In this document: positions 25,894-33,313 of the stretch, in pieces | How positions within the stretch are numbered: the stretch's first letter is position 1 | How the letters are laid out: the number at the start of each line of letters is the position of its first letter | Assembly (NCBI GenBank): GCA_905480605.1 | Contig: CAJQRD010000081.1 | Location: 1-45,529 of the forward strand | Direction of reading: 5' to 3' | DNA from: an uncultured Saprospiraceae bacterium | Lineage (GTDB): Bacteria; Bacteroidota; Bacteroidia; Chitinophagales; Saprospiraceae | DNA: 45,529 bases | Notes under the pieces: generated by a model | What the model was told of the DNA's origin: nothing | The model's input: the letters and a program-made list of their open reading frames with translations, nothing else | Databases searched by the model: none | Made by a program: the position numbers and the translations under genes

Positions 25894-25947
25894 GCAAGAG
25901 ACCCCTCTCTTTCAGAGACCCATCTCTTTCAGAGACCCCTCTCTTGC
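25894..25947. repeat. Three 17-bp tandem repeats enclosed by an inverted repeat
   Basis: AGAGACCC(C/A)TCTCTT(T/G)C occurs at 25897-25913, 25914-25930 and 25931-25947. Each unit is itself a small hairpin (AGAGA/TCTCT), and GCAAGAGA at 25894 matches TCTCTTGC at 25940-25947, so the whole array can fold as one. It lies between tal and the nucleoside phosphorylase gene. Confidence 0.8.
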
Positions 25948-25990
25948 AAAATCATTTTTTCAGATTCTAAAAGATTCCTATCTTCACTTC

Positions 25991-26833
25991 ATGATTAAAG
26001 AGTCTGAACTTATTCTCAATAGTGATGGAAGTATTTACCATTTGCAACTCAAGCCCGGTGAGGTTGCCAAAACTATAATAACAGTTGGTGATCCTGATAG
26101 GGTAGATAATATTACCAGTCATTTTGATTCTATTTCTGTGAATAAACGAAATAGAGAATTCAAAACAGTTACAGGATTACTTGGCAATAAAAGGCTAACC
26201 GTTATAGCTACTGGGATCGGAACAGATAATATCGATATTGTTTTTAATGAACTAGATGCACTTTTCAATATTGATTTCAATACAAGAACGATAAAAGACA
26301 ATTTGATCAGTCTTGATTTTATACGTATTGGAACATCGGGATCAATCAACCCAAAGATACCTGTCAATTCTATAGTTGTTTCTCAATCTGCAGTTGGGCT
26401 AGATGGTCTGCTTAATTTTTATGATGCTGAAAAAATGCGCTGTTTGGAATTGGAATCGGCATTCAAAGATCAAACAGATATACCAAACAGTTATGCGGTT
26501 CAATGCAGTGCTAAATTGCTAAGTAAGTTTGAGTCAATTGGAACAAAGGGAATCACTATTACAGCAGATGGTTTTTATGGACCACAATCAAGAAATCTAC
26601 GTCTTGATTATAAATACAATTTGGTTGAAATGACAAAAGATTTCTCCTTTGAAGGCACTGAGATTACGAATTTAGAAATGGAGACGGCTGGTATATATGG
26701 ATTAGCAAAAATGCTGGGACACAATGCTATTTCGTTGAACGCTATTTTAGCTAGCAGATGTAATGGTGAATTCTCTAACAAGCCATCAGAAGTTATAAAT
26801 CACCTCATTATGAAAACACTTGAACTCATCTAG
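25991..26833 (+). CDS. Nucleoside phosphorylase, uridine phosphorylase-like
   Basis: A 280-residue PNP/UDP-family enzyme that splits a nucleoside with phosphate into base and ribose-1-phosphate. Visible are the N-terminal phosphate-binding segment ITVGDPDRVDNI, VIATGIGTDNIDIV, IRIGTSGSINPKIPVNSIVV (the GTSG/GTCG phosphate loop), and TNLEMETAGIYGLAKMLG with the ribose-contacting MExA/MET Glu. It fits with the window's nucleoside transporter and uridine kinase in salvage, though they are 18 kb apart. Which nucleoside is preferred cannot be read from the sequence. Weak TATCTTCA upstream at 25979. Confidence 0.87.
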   Translation: MIKESELILNSDGSIYHLQLKPGEVAKTIITVGDPDRVDNITSHFDSISVNKRNREFKTVTGLLGNKRLTVIATGIGTDNIDIVFNELDALFNIDFNTRTIKDNLISLDFIRIGTSGSINPKIPVNSIVVSQSAVGLDGLLNFYDAEKMRCLELESAFKDQTDIPNSYAVQCSAKLLSKFESIGTKGITITADGFYGPQSRNLRLDYKYNLVEMTKDFSFEGTEITNLEMETAGIYGLAKMLGHNAISLNAILASRCNGEFSNKPSEVINHLIMKTLELI

Positions 26834-26891
26834 TTGTTTAATTTTTCTAGTTATTTATTAATCTAATTCAAATATATTTAAAAGATGAACG

Positions 26892-26899
26892 TACTTTTG
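26892..26899 (+). promoter_or_regulatory. -7 promoter element of the ArsC-like/hemF operon
   Basis: TACTTTTG, an exact TAnnTTTG match. The predicted transcript start near 26905 leaves about 11 bases before the TTG start codon at 26916 and supports that start. Confidence 0.6.
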
Positions 26900-26915
26900 T
26901 TCAAAATTTAAAACA

Positions 26916-27266
26916 TTGAAAAAAGCATATATTCTTAACAGTTGCTCAACTTGCCAACGCATATTAAAAGAAATTAATTGGGTTGGCGATATTCAAAACA
27001 TCAAAGAAGAGAACATTGATGAAAAGACACTGGATAAACTGGCTAATGAACATGGATCGTACGAGGCTTTGTTCAGCAAACGTGCAATGAAATATAGATC
27101 ATTGGGTTTAAATGAAATCGATCTCTCTGAAAAAGATTATAAGGCTTGGATGTTAAAAGAATATACTTTTTTGAAAAGACCATTTATATTATTTGATAAT
27201 ATTTCATTTATCGGTAACAGTAAAAAAGTAGTTGCTCAAATCATAGAATCTATGCAAAATGCATAA
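26916..27266 (+). CDS. ArsC/Spx-family thioredoxin-fold protein
   Basis: A 116-residue protein starting at TTG. YILNSCSTCQRILKEINW gives a redox pair Cys10-x-x-Cys13, followed by the ArsC/Spx pattern IDEKTLDKLANEHGSYEALFS, KRAMKYRSLGL and FLKRPFILFDN (the RP motif that binds the substrate oxyanion in ArsC). Members are arsenate reductases or Spx-like regulators; the family includes proteins of unknown role. With hemF overlapping by 8 bases, a redox-related job next to heme synthesis is possible, but this is inference. No arsenic genes are nearby. Confidence 0.83.
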   Translation: MKKAYILNSCSTCQRILKEINWVGDIQNIKEENIDEKTLDKLANEHGSYEALFSKRAMKYRSLGLNEIDLSEKDYKAWMLKEYTFLKRPFILFDNISFIGNSKKVVAQIIESMQNA

Positions 27267-28140
27267 ATCATACATCAAGGATGCGTTCATGGATCTTCAA
27301 GATCATATTTGTGGTCGTCTAGAAGCTTTAGATGAAGAGGGTAAATTTCTAGAAGACGCATGGGAAAGACCTGGCGGTGGTGGCGGGCGGACAAGAATAA
27401 TTCAAGGCAAGCATATTGAAAAAGGAGGTGTTAACTTTTCTGCTGTAAGTGGTGATATGCCAGAAAAAATAACAAAGGCTCTTAATATTGGTGCAACTGA
27501 ATTTTTCGCAACTGGTGTATCTATTGTTCTTCATCCCAAAAATCCTCATGTGCCTATTATTCATATGAATGTAAGGTATTTTGAAACCACTTCTGGTTTG
27601 TGGTGGTTTGGAGGAGGCATAGACTTGACACCTCATTATGTGGATGATGCTCTTGCAACAGACTTTCATAAAGCATTAAAAACAACTTGCGATAAACACG
27701 ACTCTGATTACTATCCTGAATTTAAGAAGTGGGCGGATGATTACTTTTATATAAAACATAGAAAGGAAACAAGAGGAATTGGAGGTATATTCTTTGACCG
27801 TCTAAATGAGGAACGTGGTAAGAAAGAAGACTTATTTAATTTTGTTTCTGATGTAGGATATGCGTTTCCTGATTTATATGCCAATCAATTCGAATCAAAT
27901 TATCAAAGATCATTTTCAGAACAAGAGAAAGAATGGCAATTGCATAGGAGAGGGAGATATGTTGAGTTTAATTTGGTGTGGGATAGAGGAACAAAATTTG
28001 GTTTAGATACAGATGGTAATATTGAATCAATCTTGATGAGTTTACCAGCAATTGCACAATGGACTTATAAATATAAAGCTGGTGAAAAAGAACAACTGAC
28101 TTTAGATAAATTGAAAAAAGGAATTGATTGGGCTGGTTAG
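27259..28140 (+). CDS. hemF: Aerobic coproporphyrinogen III oxidase
   Basis: A 293-residue HemF that uses O2 to convert coproporphyrinogen III to protoporphyrinogen IX in heme synthesis. Diagnostic blocks are WERPGGGGGRTRIIQG, EKGGVNFSAVSG, HPKNPHVPIIHMNVRYFE, WWFGGGIDLTPHYV, KETRGIGGIFFDRLN and the C-terminal HRRGRYVEFNLVWDRGTKFGL. Full length. Its ATG overlaps the end of the ArsC-like gene by 8 bases, which indicates translational coupling. Presence of HemF implies an aerobic life style. It is the only heme biosynthesis gene in the window; the cytochrome c maturation genes lie 3 kb further on. Confidence 0.96.
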   Translation: MHKSYIKDAFMDLQDHICGRLEALDEEGKFLEDAWERPGGGGGRTRIIQGKHIEKGGVNFSAVSGDMPEKITKALNIGATEFFATGVSIVLHPKNPHVPIIHMNVRYFETTSGLWWFGGGIDLTPHYVDDALATDFHKALKTTCDKHDSDYYPEFKKWADDYFYIKHRKETRGIGGIFFDRLNEERGKKEDLFNFVSDVGYAFPDLYANQFESNYQRSFSEQEKEWQLHRRGRYVEFNLVWDRGTKFGLDTDGNIESILMSLPAIAQWTYKYKAGEKEQLTLDKLKKGIDWAG

Positions 28141-28163
28141 TTTTTATTAATTAAGGCTAATCT

Positions 28164-28658
28164 TTATTGACATAGAAGTGTAACAAATTCTGTAACGATT
28201 TTATTACTTCGATTTCCATTGTCATCAAACATTTCTATCTCAAAATTAATTTGATTACTTGGAATATCAATGGGATTGGAACAAGGTGGTGTCCCATCAT
28301 CAAAAATACAGCACGTCGTAAAAACCTTTAAGGTGATTTCGCCTTCGATTCCGCTTTGTAATCCATTTGTCTCTATTAGCGGAACATTAAATCTACTGGC
28401 AATAACACCTGTTCTCAAATCTGTGACAATTATATTATCATTTACCAATTTGTTATTAGTCCCCAAATCTCCGTCACCATCTTTAAATGCAATCTTAATA
28501 AATATAGAATCTGTATTAAGATTATTCTGAACCATTGTATCGTTAGAGATACTGAGATACGTTATTTCAGGTACATCATCAAAGCCTGGATCAACAGCAC
28601 AGCTGAAGATTACCAATGCACTGATAAACAACAATAATATGGCAGATTGTAATTTCAA
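28164..28658 (-). CDS. Lipoprotein of unknown function
   Basis: A 164-residue lipoprotein (signal LLLFISALVIFSC) starting at a TTG. The mature part begins AVDPGFDDVPEITYLSISND and contains KDGDGDLG and FDDNGNRSN, Ca-binding-like Asp/Gly loops in what looks like an immunoglobulin-type beta domain. Similar small lipoproteins with a DGDGDLG motif are common in Bacteroidota and uncharacterised. It is convergent with hemF (23 bases) and divergent from the LuxE-like gene. Confidence 0.72.
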   Translation of the reverse strand: MKLQSAILLLFISALVIFSCAVDPGFDDVPEITYLSISNDTMVQNNLNTDSIFIKIAFKDGDGDLGTNNKLVNDNIIVTDLRTGVIASRFNVPLIETNGLQSGIEGEITLKVFTTCCIFDDGTPPCSNPIDIPSNQINFEIEMFDDNGNRSNKIVTEFVTLLCQ

Positions 28659-28703
28659 TTTATAACTTTACATTTATTATCACGTAAATTACGATTAATT
28701 CAT

Positions 28704-29696
28704 TTGAATCTCAAAACAGAAATCCTTAAAAGTGCGTCCAATCAATCTCAAATGTCGTTTGATGATTTGGCCTTCGAGATTTATAACCTACAATGCAAGG
28801 ATAATGTTGTCTACAAAAGGTTCTTAGATATTATAGGAAGGCAGGATATGATGCCAAGTTCCTTAGAAGACATTCCATTGTTACCAATTTCAGTTTTCAA
28901 AAGTCAAACCATAAAAAGGGGAGACTGGGAAGATGAAGCATTGTTTATGAGTAGTGGCACTGGTACTGGTAGCCATAGAAGTTGTCATCATGTCAAAGAT
29001 CTTGATTTTTATAATAATATTTCAAGTGAAATCTTCCGCTCTTTCTACCCCAATGATGAATCTGAATTATTTGCTCTTTTGCCTTCGTACATTGAAAACG
29101 GTAATTCGTCACTCGTTCAAATGTCATCACATTTGATGTCTTTTTATAATTGTAATTCAGATAATTTTTTCTTGTATGACTTTGATGATCTGTATATCAA
29201 ATTAAAGAAAAATCCAACAAAGAAAAAGATACTTATTGGCGTTACTTTCGCACTTATTGATTTTGCAAATGCCTACAATGTTGTAGATCAAAATTTAACG
29301 GTAATCTTTACAGGTGGTATGAAAAACAGAAAACGTGAAATGTCATTTGAGGAGGTTTACACCTCACTTAAAAACTCTTTTCCAATAAGTAATATTGATG
29401 CTGAATATGGCATGACAGAAATGTTTTCTCAGTCTTATTCGATGGATAGTATTAACGGAAATTATACTGAGGGAAAAACAATTAAGATAATACCAAAGGA
29501 AATTAACGATCCATTTAAAAGCAGCAAAAAAGGAAAGACTGGACAATTAGGATTTATTGATTTAGCAAATGTGGATACGCTTTCATTTGTTCTAACTGAT
29601 GATCTTTGCATTAAGAATAAAGATCAATCATTCAATTTGTTAGGGAGAATATCTCAAAGTGATTTAAGAGGTTGTACGTTATTGTATCATCAATAG
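28704..29696 (+). CDS. LuxE-like acyl-protein synthetase / acyltransferase
   Basis: A 330-residue member of the LuxE (PF04443-like) branch of adenylate-forming enzymes. PLLPISVFKSQTI, FMSSGTGTGSHRSCHHV (the SSGTTG-type AMP-binding loop), FALLPSYIENGNSSLVQM, IFTGGMKNRKREM, IDAEYGMTEMFSQSYS (YGMTE, motif A5) and a late VLTDDLCIKNKDQSFNLLGRI (D..R) are visible. LuxE activates fatty acids as acyl-AMP and forms an acyl-enzyme; here no LuxC reductase or luciferase genes are present, so the acceptor is unknown. It begins at TTG 28704; a TAACTTTA at 28661 may be a weak -7 element. Confidence 0.83.
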   Translation: MNLKTEILKSASNQSQMSFDDLAFEIYNLQCKDNVVYKRFLDIIGRQDMMPSSLEDIPLLPISVFKSQTIKRGDWEDEALFMSSGTGTGSHRSCHHVKDLDFYNNISSEIFRSFYPNDESELFALLPSYIENGNSSLVQMSSHLMSFYNCNSDNFFLYDFDDLYIKLKKNPTKKKILIGVTFALIDFANAYNVVDQNLTVIFTGGMKNRKREMSFEEVYTSLKNSFPISNIDAEYGMTEMFSQSYSMDSINGNYTEGKTIKIIPKEINDPFKSSKKGKTGQLGFIDLANVDTLSFVLTDDLCIKNKDQSFNLLGRISQSDLRGCTLLYHQ

Positions 29697-29743
29697 ATAC
29701 TTCAATTAATATGTAATTATAGTATAAATAATATACTATAAAC

Positions 29744-30949
29744 TTAAATCTTAACTTTTGCCAAGCCTTCAAACATCCATTTTGCCAATGCTTCTCTATT
29801 ACTTGCCATTACCAGCCTTTCTCGGTCATCAGAGTTTTGTATGTTAGCCAATTCAACATAAACGGAGGAAGGCAGTGTATTGTTAATCATGTAGAGGTTT
29901 CTTGTTTTTACAAAACCCTTATAGCCTCTGCCCTTTTGATACATATTGTATTTTTCTCTAAAAGTATTTCGAAGTGATACAGCTAATTTTTTGCTGGTTC
30001 TACTTGTTTTGTGATGATAAAAATATGCATCTTGTCTCTTAGAAGCATCGCCATATGAATCTACATGAATCATGATTGCCACTTGTTTTTTTGCACCTTG
30101 TTTCTTATGTTTTGAATAAAGAGAATTGATATGGCTGGCTCTTTGTCTTAGTCTTTTCTTTTGGTTTAATGGAAGTTTTGCTCCGTTACATCTTTCATCG
30201 GTATCACACTCCAATTCAGCTTCACTTCTTATTCCATCATTTTTATCCTGGATAACGATATGGGTAGTTGCTCCATGGCTAATCAGATAGCGTGCTAACC
30301 TGAGGACAATATCATAAGCATATTCATCTTCACACAAATGGTTACTGCATTCTTTTGTACACATGGCACCTGGATCTGGCCCTCCATGTCCTGAAACCAA
30401 ATAATAAACCTCACCAGCTAAACTGTTGTCTTTTATCTCAACTACTTTGTGGTCCTTACCAAACAAATCAACTTGTTTGAACTTTCCTTTTTTAATTATT
30501 TTAGGCTTCTCTGCAGAAATTTCAACAGTTTCCTTACCAGTTTTTGCATCTGCACAATGTAATTCATGATATGGAACCCACAAGATATTACTGTCTGCAT
30601 AATTCGTTTTTCTTATTTTTTTAGTGTGAATTAATTCATTATACTTCTTAATTCTTACAGCTTGTTCCCAACTCTCGATGCCAATAGTTGTGCGGATACT
30701 CGTACCGTTGTACTGATAAATTTTGATGGGGAGTTTGTATTCTTTGCCAATTTGCAGATGGTCAGTGATTTGAATATTATTAAGCTCTAAAAACCGTGCT
30801 TTACTACAAGAGTGATCTAGAAGTTTATACTTTCTGAGCACTGAAAATATACCATCTCCTTTCTTAGCCGTAATCATAAAATTATATGGCTCAAATGCAA
30901 GCAAAGAAGATGTAATGAATATTAAAATAAAAGTATTAACGAATCTCAT
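29744..30949 (-). CDS. N-acetylmuramoyl-L-alanine amidase (Amidase_3) with N-terminal LysM-like region
   Basis: A 401-residue exported protein. After a signal peptide the first 120 residues look LysM-like (MITAKKGDGIFSVLRKYKLL and GKEYKLPIKIYQYNG). Residues about 180-400 form the zinc amidase: YLVSGHGGPDPGAM (first zinc His), CEDEYAYDIVLRLARYL with the zinc Glu, RASHINSLY, AIMIHVDSYGD (second zinc His), and SVYVELANIQNSDDRE with the catalytic Glu. It cleaves the bond between MurNAc and the stem peptide in peptidoglycan. A Cys-rich insertion (CTKECSNHLCEDE) in the amidase may form disulfides. Possible -7 at 30986. Confidence 0.9.
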   Translation of the reverse strand: MRFVNTFILIFITSSLLAFEPYNFMITAKKGDGIFSVLRKYKLLDHSCSKARFLELNNIQITDHLQIGKEYKLPIKIYQYNGTSIRTTIGIESWEQAVRIKKYNELIHTKKIRKTNYADSNILWVPYHELHCADAKTGKETVEISAEKPKIIKKGKFKQVDLFGKDHKVVEIKDNSLAGEVYYLVSGHGGPDPGAMCTKECSNHLCEDEYAYDIVLRLARYLISHGATTHIVIQDKNDGIRSEAELECDTDERCNGAKLPLNQKKRLRQRASHINSLYSKHKKQGAKKQVAIMIHVDSYGDASKRQDAYFYHHKTSRTSKKLAVSLRNTFREKYNMYQKGRGYKGFVKTRNLYMINNTLPSSVYVELANIQNSDDRERLVMASNREALAKWMFEGLAKVKI

Positions 30950-30985
30950 CGCAATCGGATTTTAGGAATATTTTACAAATCACTA

Positions 30986-30993
30986 CAAATTTA
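30986..30993 (-). promoter_or_regulatory. -7 promoter element of the amidase gene
   Basis: On the minus strand this reads TAAATTTG, matching TAnnTTTG, about 37 bases before the ATG at 30949. Confidence 0.45.
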
Positions 30994-31187
30994 TTTAATT
31001 TCGTATTAAATTCAAAATTAAGGAGTTATATATGTATAAATAATTTAATATGATTGTCTTTGGTGTTTTATTCTTAATATTCTAGATCAATTACTTATTG
31101 GTTTGATACCAATGATTAAACGACATCACAAAAAACACATGAAAGTTTGCTTATCTATGTTTCTTTGATCAAATTTGTGGTGTTATT

Positions 31188-31214
31188 ATGAGGTTTTTTT
31201 TAATTTAACCTCAT
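31188..31214. promoter_or_regulatory. Inverted repeat before ccmB
   Basis: ATGAGGTT (31188-31195) and AACCTCAT (31207-31214) are perfect inverted copies with an 11-base T-rich spacer, 25 bases before the ccmB start. It could be an operator or an attenuating hairpin; there is no evidence to choose. Confidence 0.45.
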
Positions 31215-31239
31215 GACATTTATACAATAAACGCAAAAT

Positions 31240-31893
31240 TTGCTAGGTAGAGTCTTTAATATTATTAAAAAAGAAGTCTCATTAGAGTTAAGGGAACGTT
31301 ATACTTTCTTTTCTTCTCTGCTTTATCTGGTTGCAATAACTTTTGTCGTCTTCAAAATCTTTGACAAATTAGAAGGACCAACTAAGATCGCTTTGTTTTG
31401 GATATTACTGTTATTTACAGCTATAAATATGATCGGTATCAGTTTTGGTTATCAGACTCAAAAACGGAAACTGACTTATTATCAAATGTATGATCCCCAA
31501 GAATTGATGTTGGCAAAAATGCTCTTTAATTATTCGAAAGTCTTTGTCGCAGGTTTAATCATGATGCTGTTGATGTATATCTTTAGCAATGAAGCCTTAA
31601 AAGACCCTATTTTGTTTTTTAAAGTTTACTTATTGGTAGTTTTAGGTATAGTGATTGTATTAAGTTTGATTTCGGCAATCTCATCTTACAGCCAAAATCA
31701 AAGTACCTTAGTTGCAGTATTATCATTGCCTTTATTAATACCAATTCTTTTAATTGGTATGCGTTTAAGTTTGGTCTCTGAACGTATGTTCTCAGACAGT
31801 GGCGTCTCTAGTTACTTGTTAATGTTGTTAGGAATTGATGTATTGTTGTTAAGCTTGACCTTTATTTTTGTTCCTATAGTCTGGAAATCTTAG
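31240..31893 (+). CDS. ccmB: CcmB heme exporter membrane subunit
   Basis: A 217-residue membrane protein with about six helices, beginning IIKKEVSLELRERYTFFSSL and containing LLFTAINMIGISFGYQTQ and PQELMLAKM, as in CcmB. With CcmA and CcmC it forms the system that handles heme for the CcmE chaperone in type I cytochrome c maturation. TTG 31240 is the only good start. The stop is 6 bases before ccmC. The ATPase gene ccmA is not next to it (the upstream gene is a divergent amidase). Confidence 0.88.
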   Translation: MLGRVFNIIKKEVSLELRERYTFFSSLLYLVAITFVVFKIFDKLEGPTKIALFWILLLFTAINMIGISFGYQTQKRKLTYYQMYDPQELMLAKMLFNYSKVFVAGLIMMLLMYIFSNEALKDPILFFKVYLLVVLGIVIVLSLISAISSYSQNQSTLVAVLSLPLLIPILLIGMRLSLVSERMFSDSGVSSYLLMLLGIDVLLLSLTFIFVPIVWKS

Positions 31894-31899
31894 AATATT

Positions 31900-32952
31900 A
31901 TGAATTTAAAAAGCAATTGGTGGAAATTATTAGGTGTTATTCTTACAATCTATGTCTTGATTGCTGGTTTCAAGATTCCGCTTCAGCCAGGGATTTTAGA
32001 ATTAAGTCAAAGCAATGCTGTTATCGGTGAAGAATATTCTACGGAGATTACGACTTATAACACTTTTTTGAAATCAGCTGAGGATTTAAATGTTTGGATA
32101 TGGTTGCCAAATGATAAATTAATCAAAGCATATTCTACCAATGTCATAAATGAGACAAAGGTTGAAGCAAATTTCAAATTGCCATCTGACATTAAAAAGC
32201 AATCCAAAAAAGCCTTGTCTGCAAAAATACTTATTGATTCGAAAACGGAAGGACACTACTTCATGAGGCAAGCTGTATTTATTAAAGAGGGAAAGAGTCA
32301 AAGTATTCCATATAAGGATTACTATGAAATTGATGTTATAAAAACGAAAACAAGATTGGCTTTTCCTTTTCAACACATACTGTATGAAACCAACAGGAAT
32401 ACTTTTTTTCATGTTGCAATTTGGATGTCAATGTTTGCTTTACTTCTTGTTTCTTGTTATTACAGCTTAAGGTACTTAATCAATCCTCTTCATGATTACG
32501 ATAAACGTTCGTCTTCACTTACGACCGTAGCAATAGTATTTGGTGTGGCTGGGTTATTAACCGGTAGCATGTGGGCAAAATATACATGGGGAGCATTCTG
32601 GACTTCAGATGTTAAATTAAACATGACTGCCATATCATTACTTATTTATCTTGGTTATTGGATATTGAGAGGATCAGTCTCAGATATTGATTCTAGGGCG
32701 AGATTGTCATCAGTTTTCAATCTATTTGCGTTTGTCTGTTTGATGATACTTGTCATGGTTATACCGAGATTAACAGATAGTTTACATCCTGGAAATGGTG
32801 GTAATCCAGCATTTAGTACTTACGATTTAGACAATACGATGAGAATAGTCTTTTATCCAGCAATAATTGCATACTTTTTAATTGGATTATGGATAGCTCA
32901 ACTCAATTATAGATACTTAAAAGTTAAAGATTATCTAGACTTTGAGCAGTGA
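31900..32952 (+). CDS. ccmC: CcmC-type heme-handling protein with periplasmic insertion
   Basis: A 350-residue heme-handling-protein family member. One helix at the N terminus is followed by about 110 soluble residues (ELSQSNAVIGEEYSTEITTY to FIKEGKSQSI), then five helices of the CcmC type with the WWD-like segment WGAFWTSDVKLNMT and heme-ligand His at residue 171 (NTFFHVAIW) and His296 (DSLHPGNGGNP). Typical proteobacterial CcmC has about 240 residues, so the periplasmic insertion between helix 1 and 2 is the extra part; Bacteroidota homologues seem to share it. It presents heme to CcmE. Second gene of the ccmB-ccmC-ccmD unit. Confidence 0.86.
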   Translation: MNLKSNWWKLLGVILTIYVLIAGFKIPLQPGILELSQSNAVIGEEYSTEITTYNTFLKSAEDLNVWIWLPNDKLIKAYSTNVINETKVEANFKLPSDIKKQSKKALSAKILIDSKTEGHYFMRQAVFIKEGKSQSIPYKDYYEIDVIKTKTRLAFPFQHILYETNRNTFFHVAIWMSMFALLLVSCYYSLRYLINPLHDYDKRSSSLTTVAIVFGVAGLLTGSMWAKYTWGAFWTSDVKLNMTAISLLIYLGYWILRGSVSDIDSRARLSSVFNLFAFVCLMILVMVIPRLTDSLHPGNGGNPAFSTYDLDNTMRIVFYPAIIAYFLIGLWIAQLNYRYLKVKDYLDFEQ

Positions 32953-33088
32953 TTAGGAGACAGTTTATTCCTTTTAAGAAAAGATATAAAACTCTATTGT
33001 CAAAACAATTTTTTTTTATTGAAAAAATGACGAATTTCGCATTGTTTTTTAACCACAATTTTCATTTAATTGAAAATTAGAATTACAA

Positions 33089-33313
33089 ATGAAATCAAAT
33101 TTATTACTCACTAGTTTCCTTTCTTTGATGCTTTCAACAGCATTAATAGCAAGTGGAGAAACTCAGGATTTTTTTCGAAGTACTGGAAAAATAAATACAG
33201 TTTTGGCTGTGGTGTTGATCTTATTCTTCGTTCTGCTTTTCTTTCTCTTAAGATTAGATTCAAAAATCGGAAAAATTGAAAAACACATAAACGATGATTA
33301 CAAAGCAAGCTAA
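33089..33313 (+). CDS. ccmD: CcmD-like small membrane protein
   Basis: A 74-residue protein with a signal-like N terminus (LLLTSFLSLMLSTALIASG), a second helix (VLAVVLILFFVLLFFLLRL) and a charged tail (DSKIGKIEKHINDDYKAS). Position after ccmC and this layout match the CcmD-like proteins of Bacteroidota, which help release holo-CcmE. Inverted repeat AATTTTCA (33057-33064) / TGAAAATT (33071-33078) sits just upstream of the ATG. Its end overlaps the glutamate dehydrogenase gene by 20 bases. Confidence 0.75.
   Translation: MKSNLLLTSFLSLMLSTALIASGETQDFFRSTGKINTVLAVVLILFFVLLFFLLRLDSKIGKIEKHINDDYKAS

Noticed and set aside
25894-25947. CRISPR-like array
   Set aside because: The 17-bp units are directly adjacent with no spacers, and there are no cas genes.
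31097-31113. ATTGGT...ACCAAT inverted repeat upstream of ccmB
   Set aside because: Six-base arms, far from both gene starts; expected by chance in a 290-base AT-rich gap.
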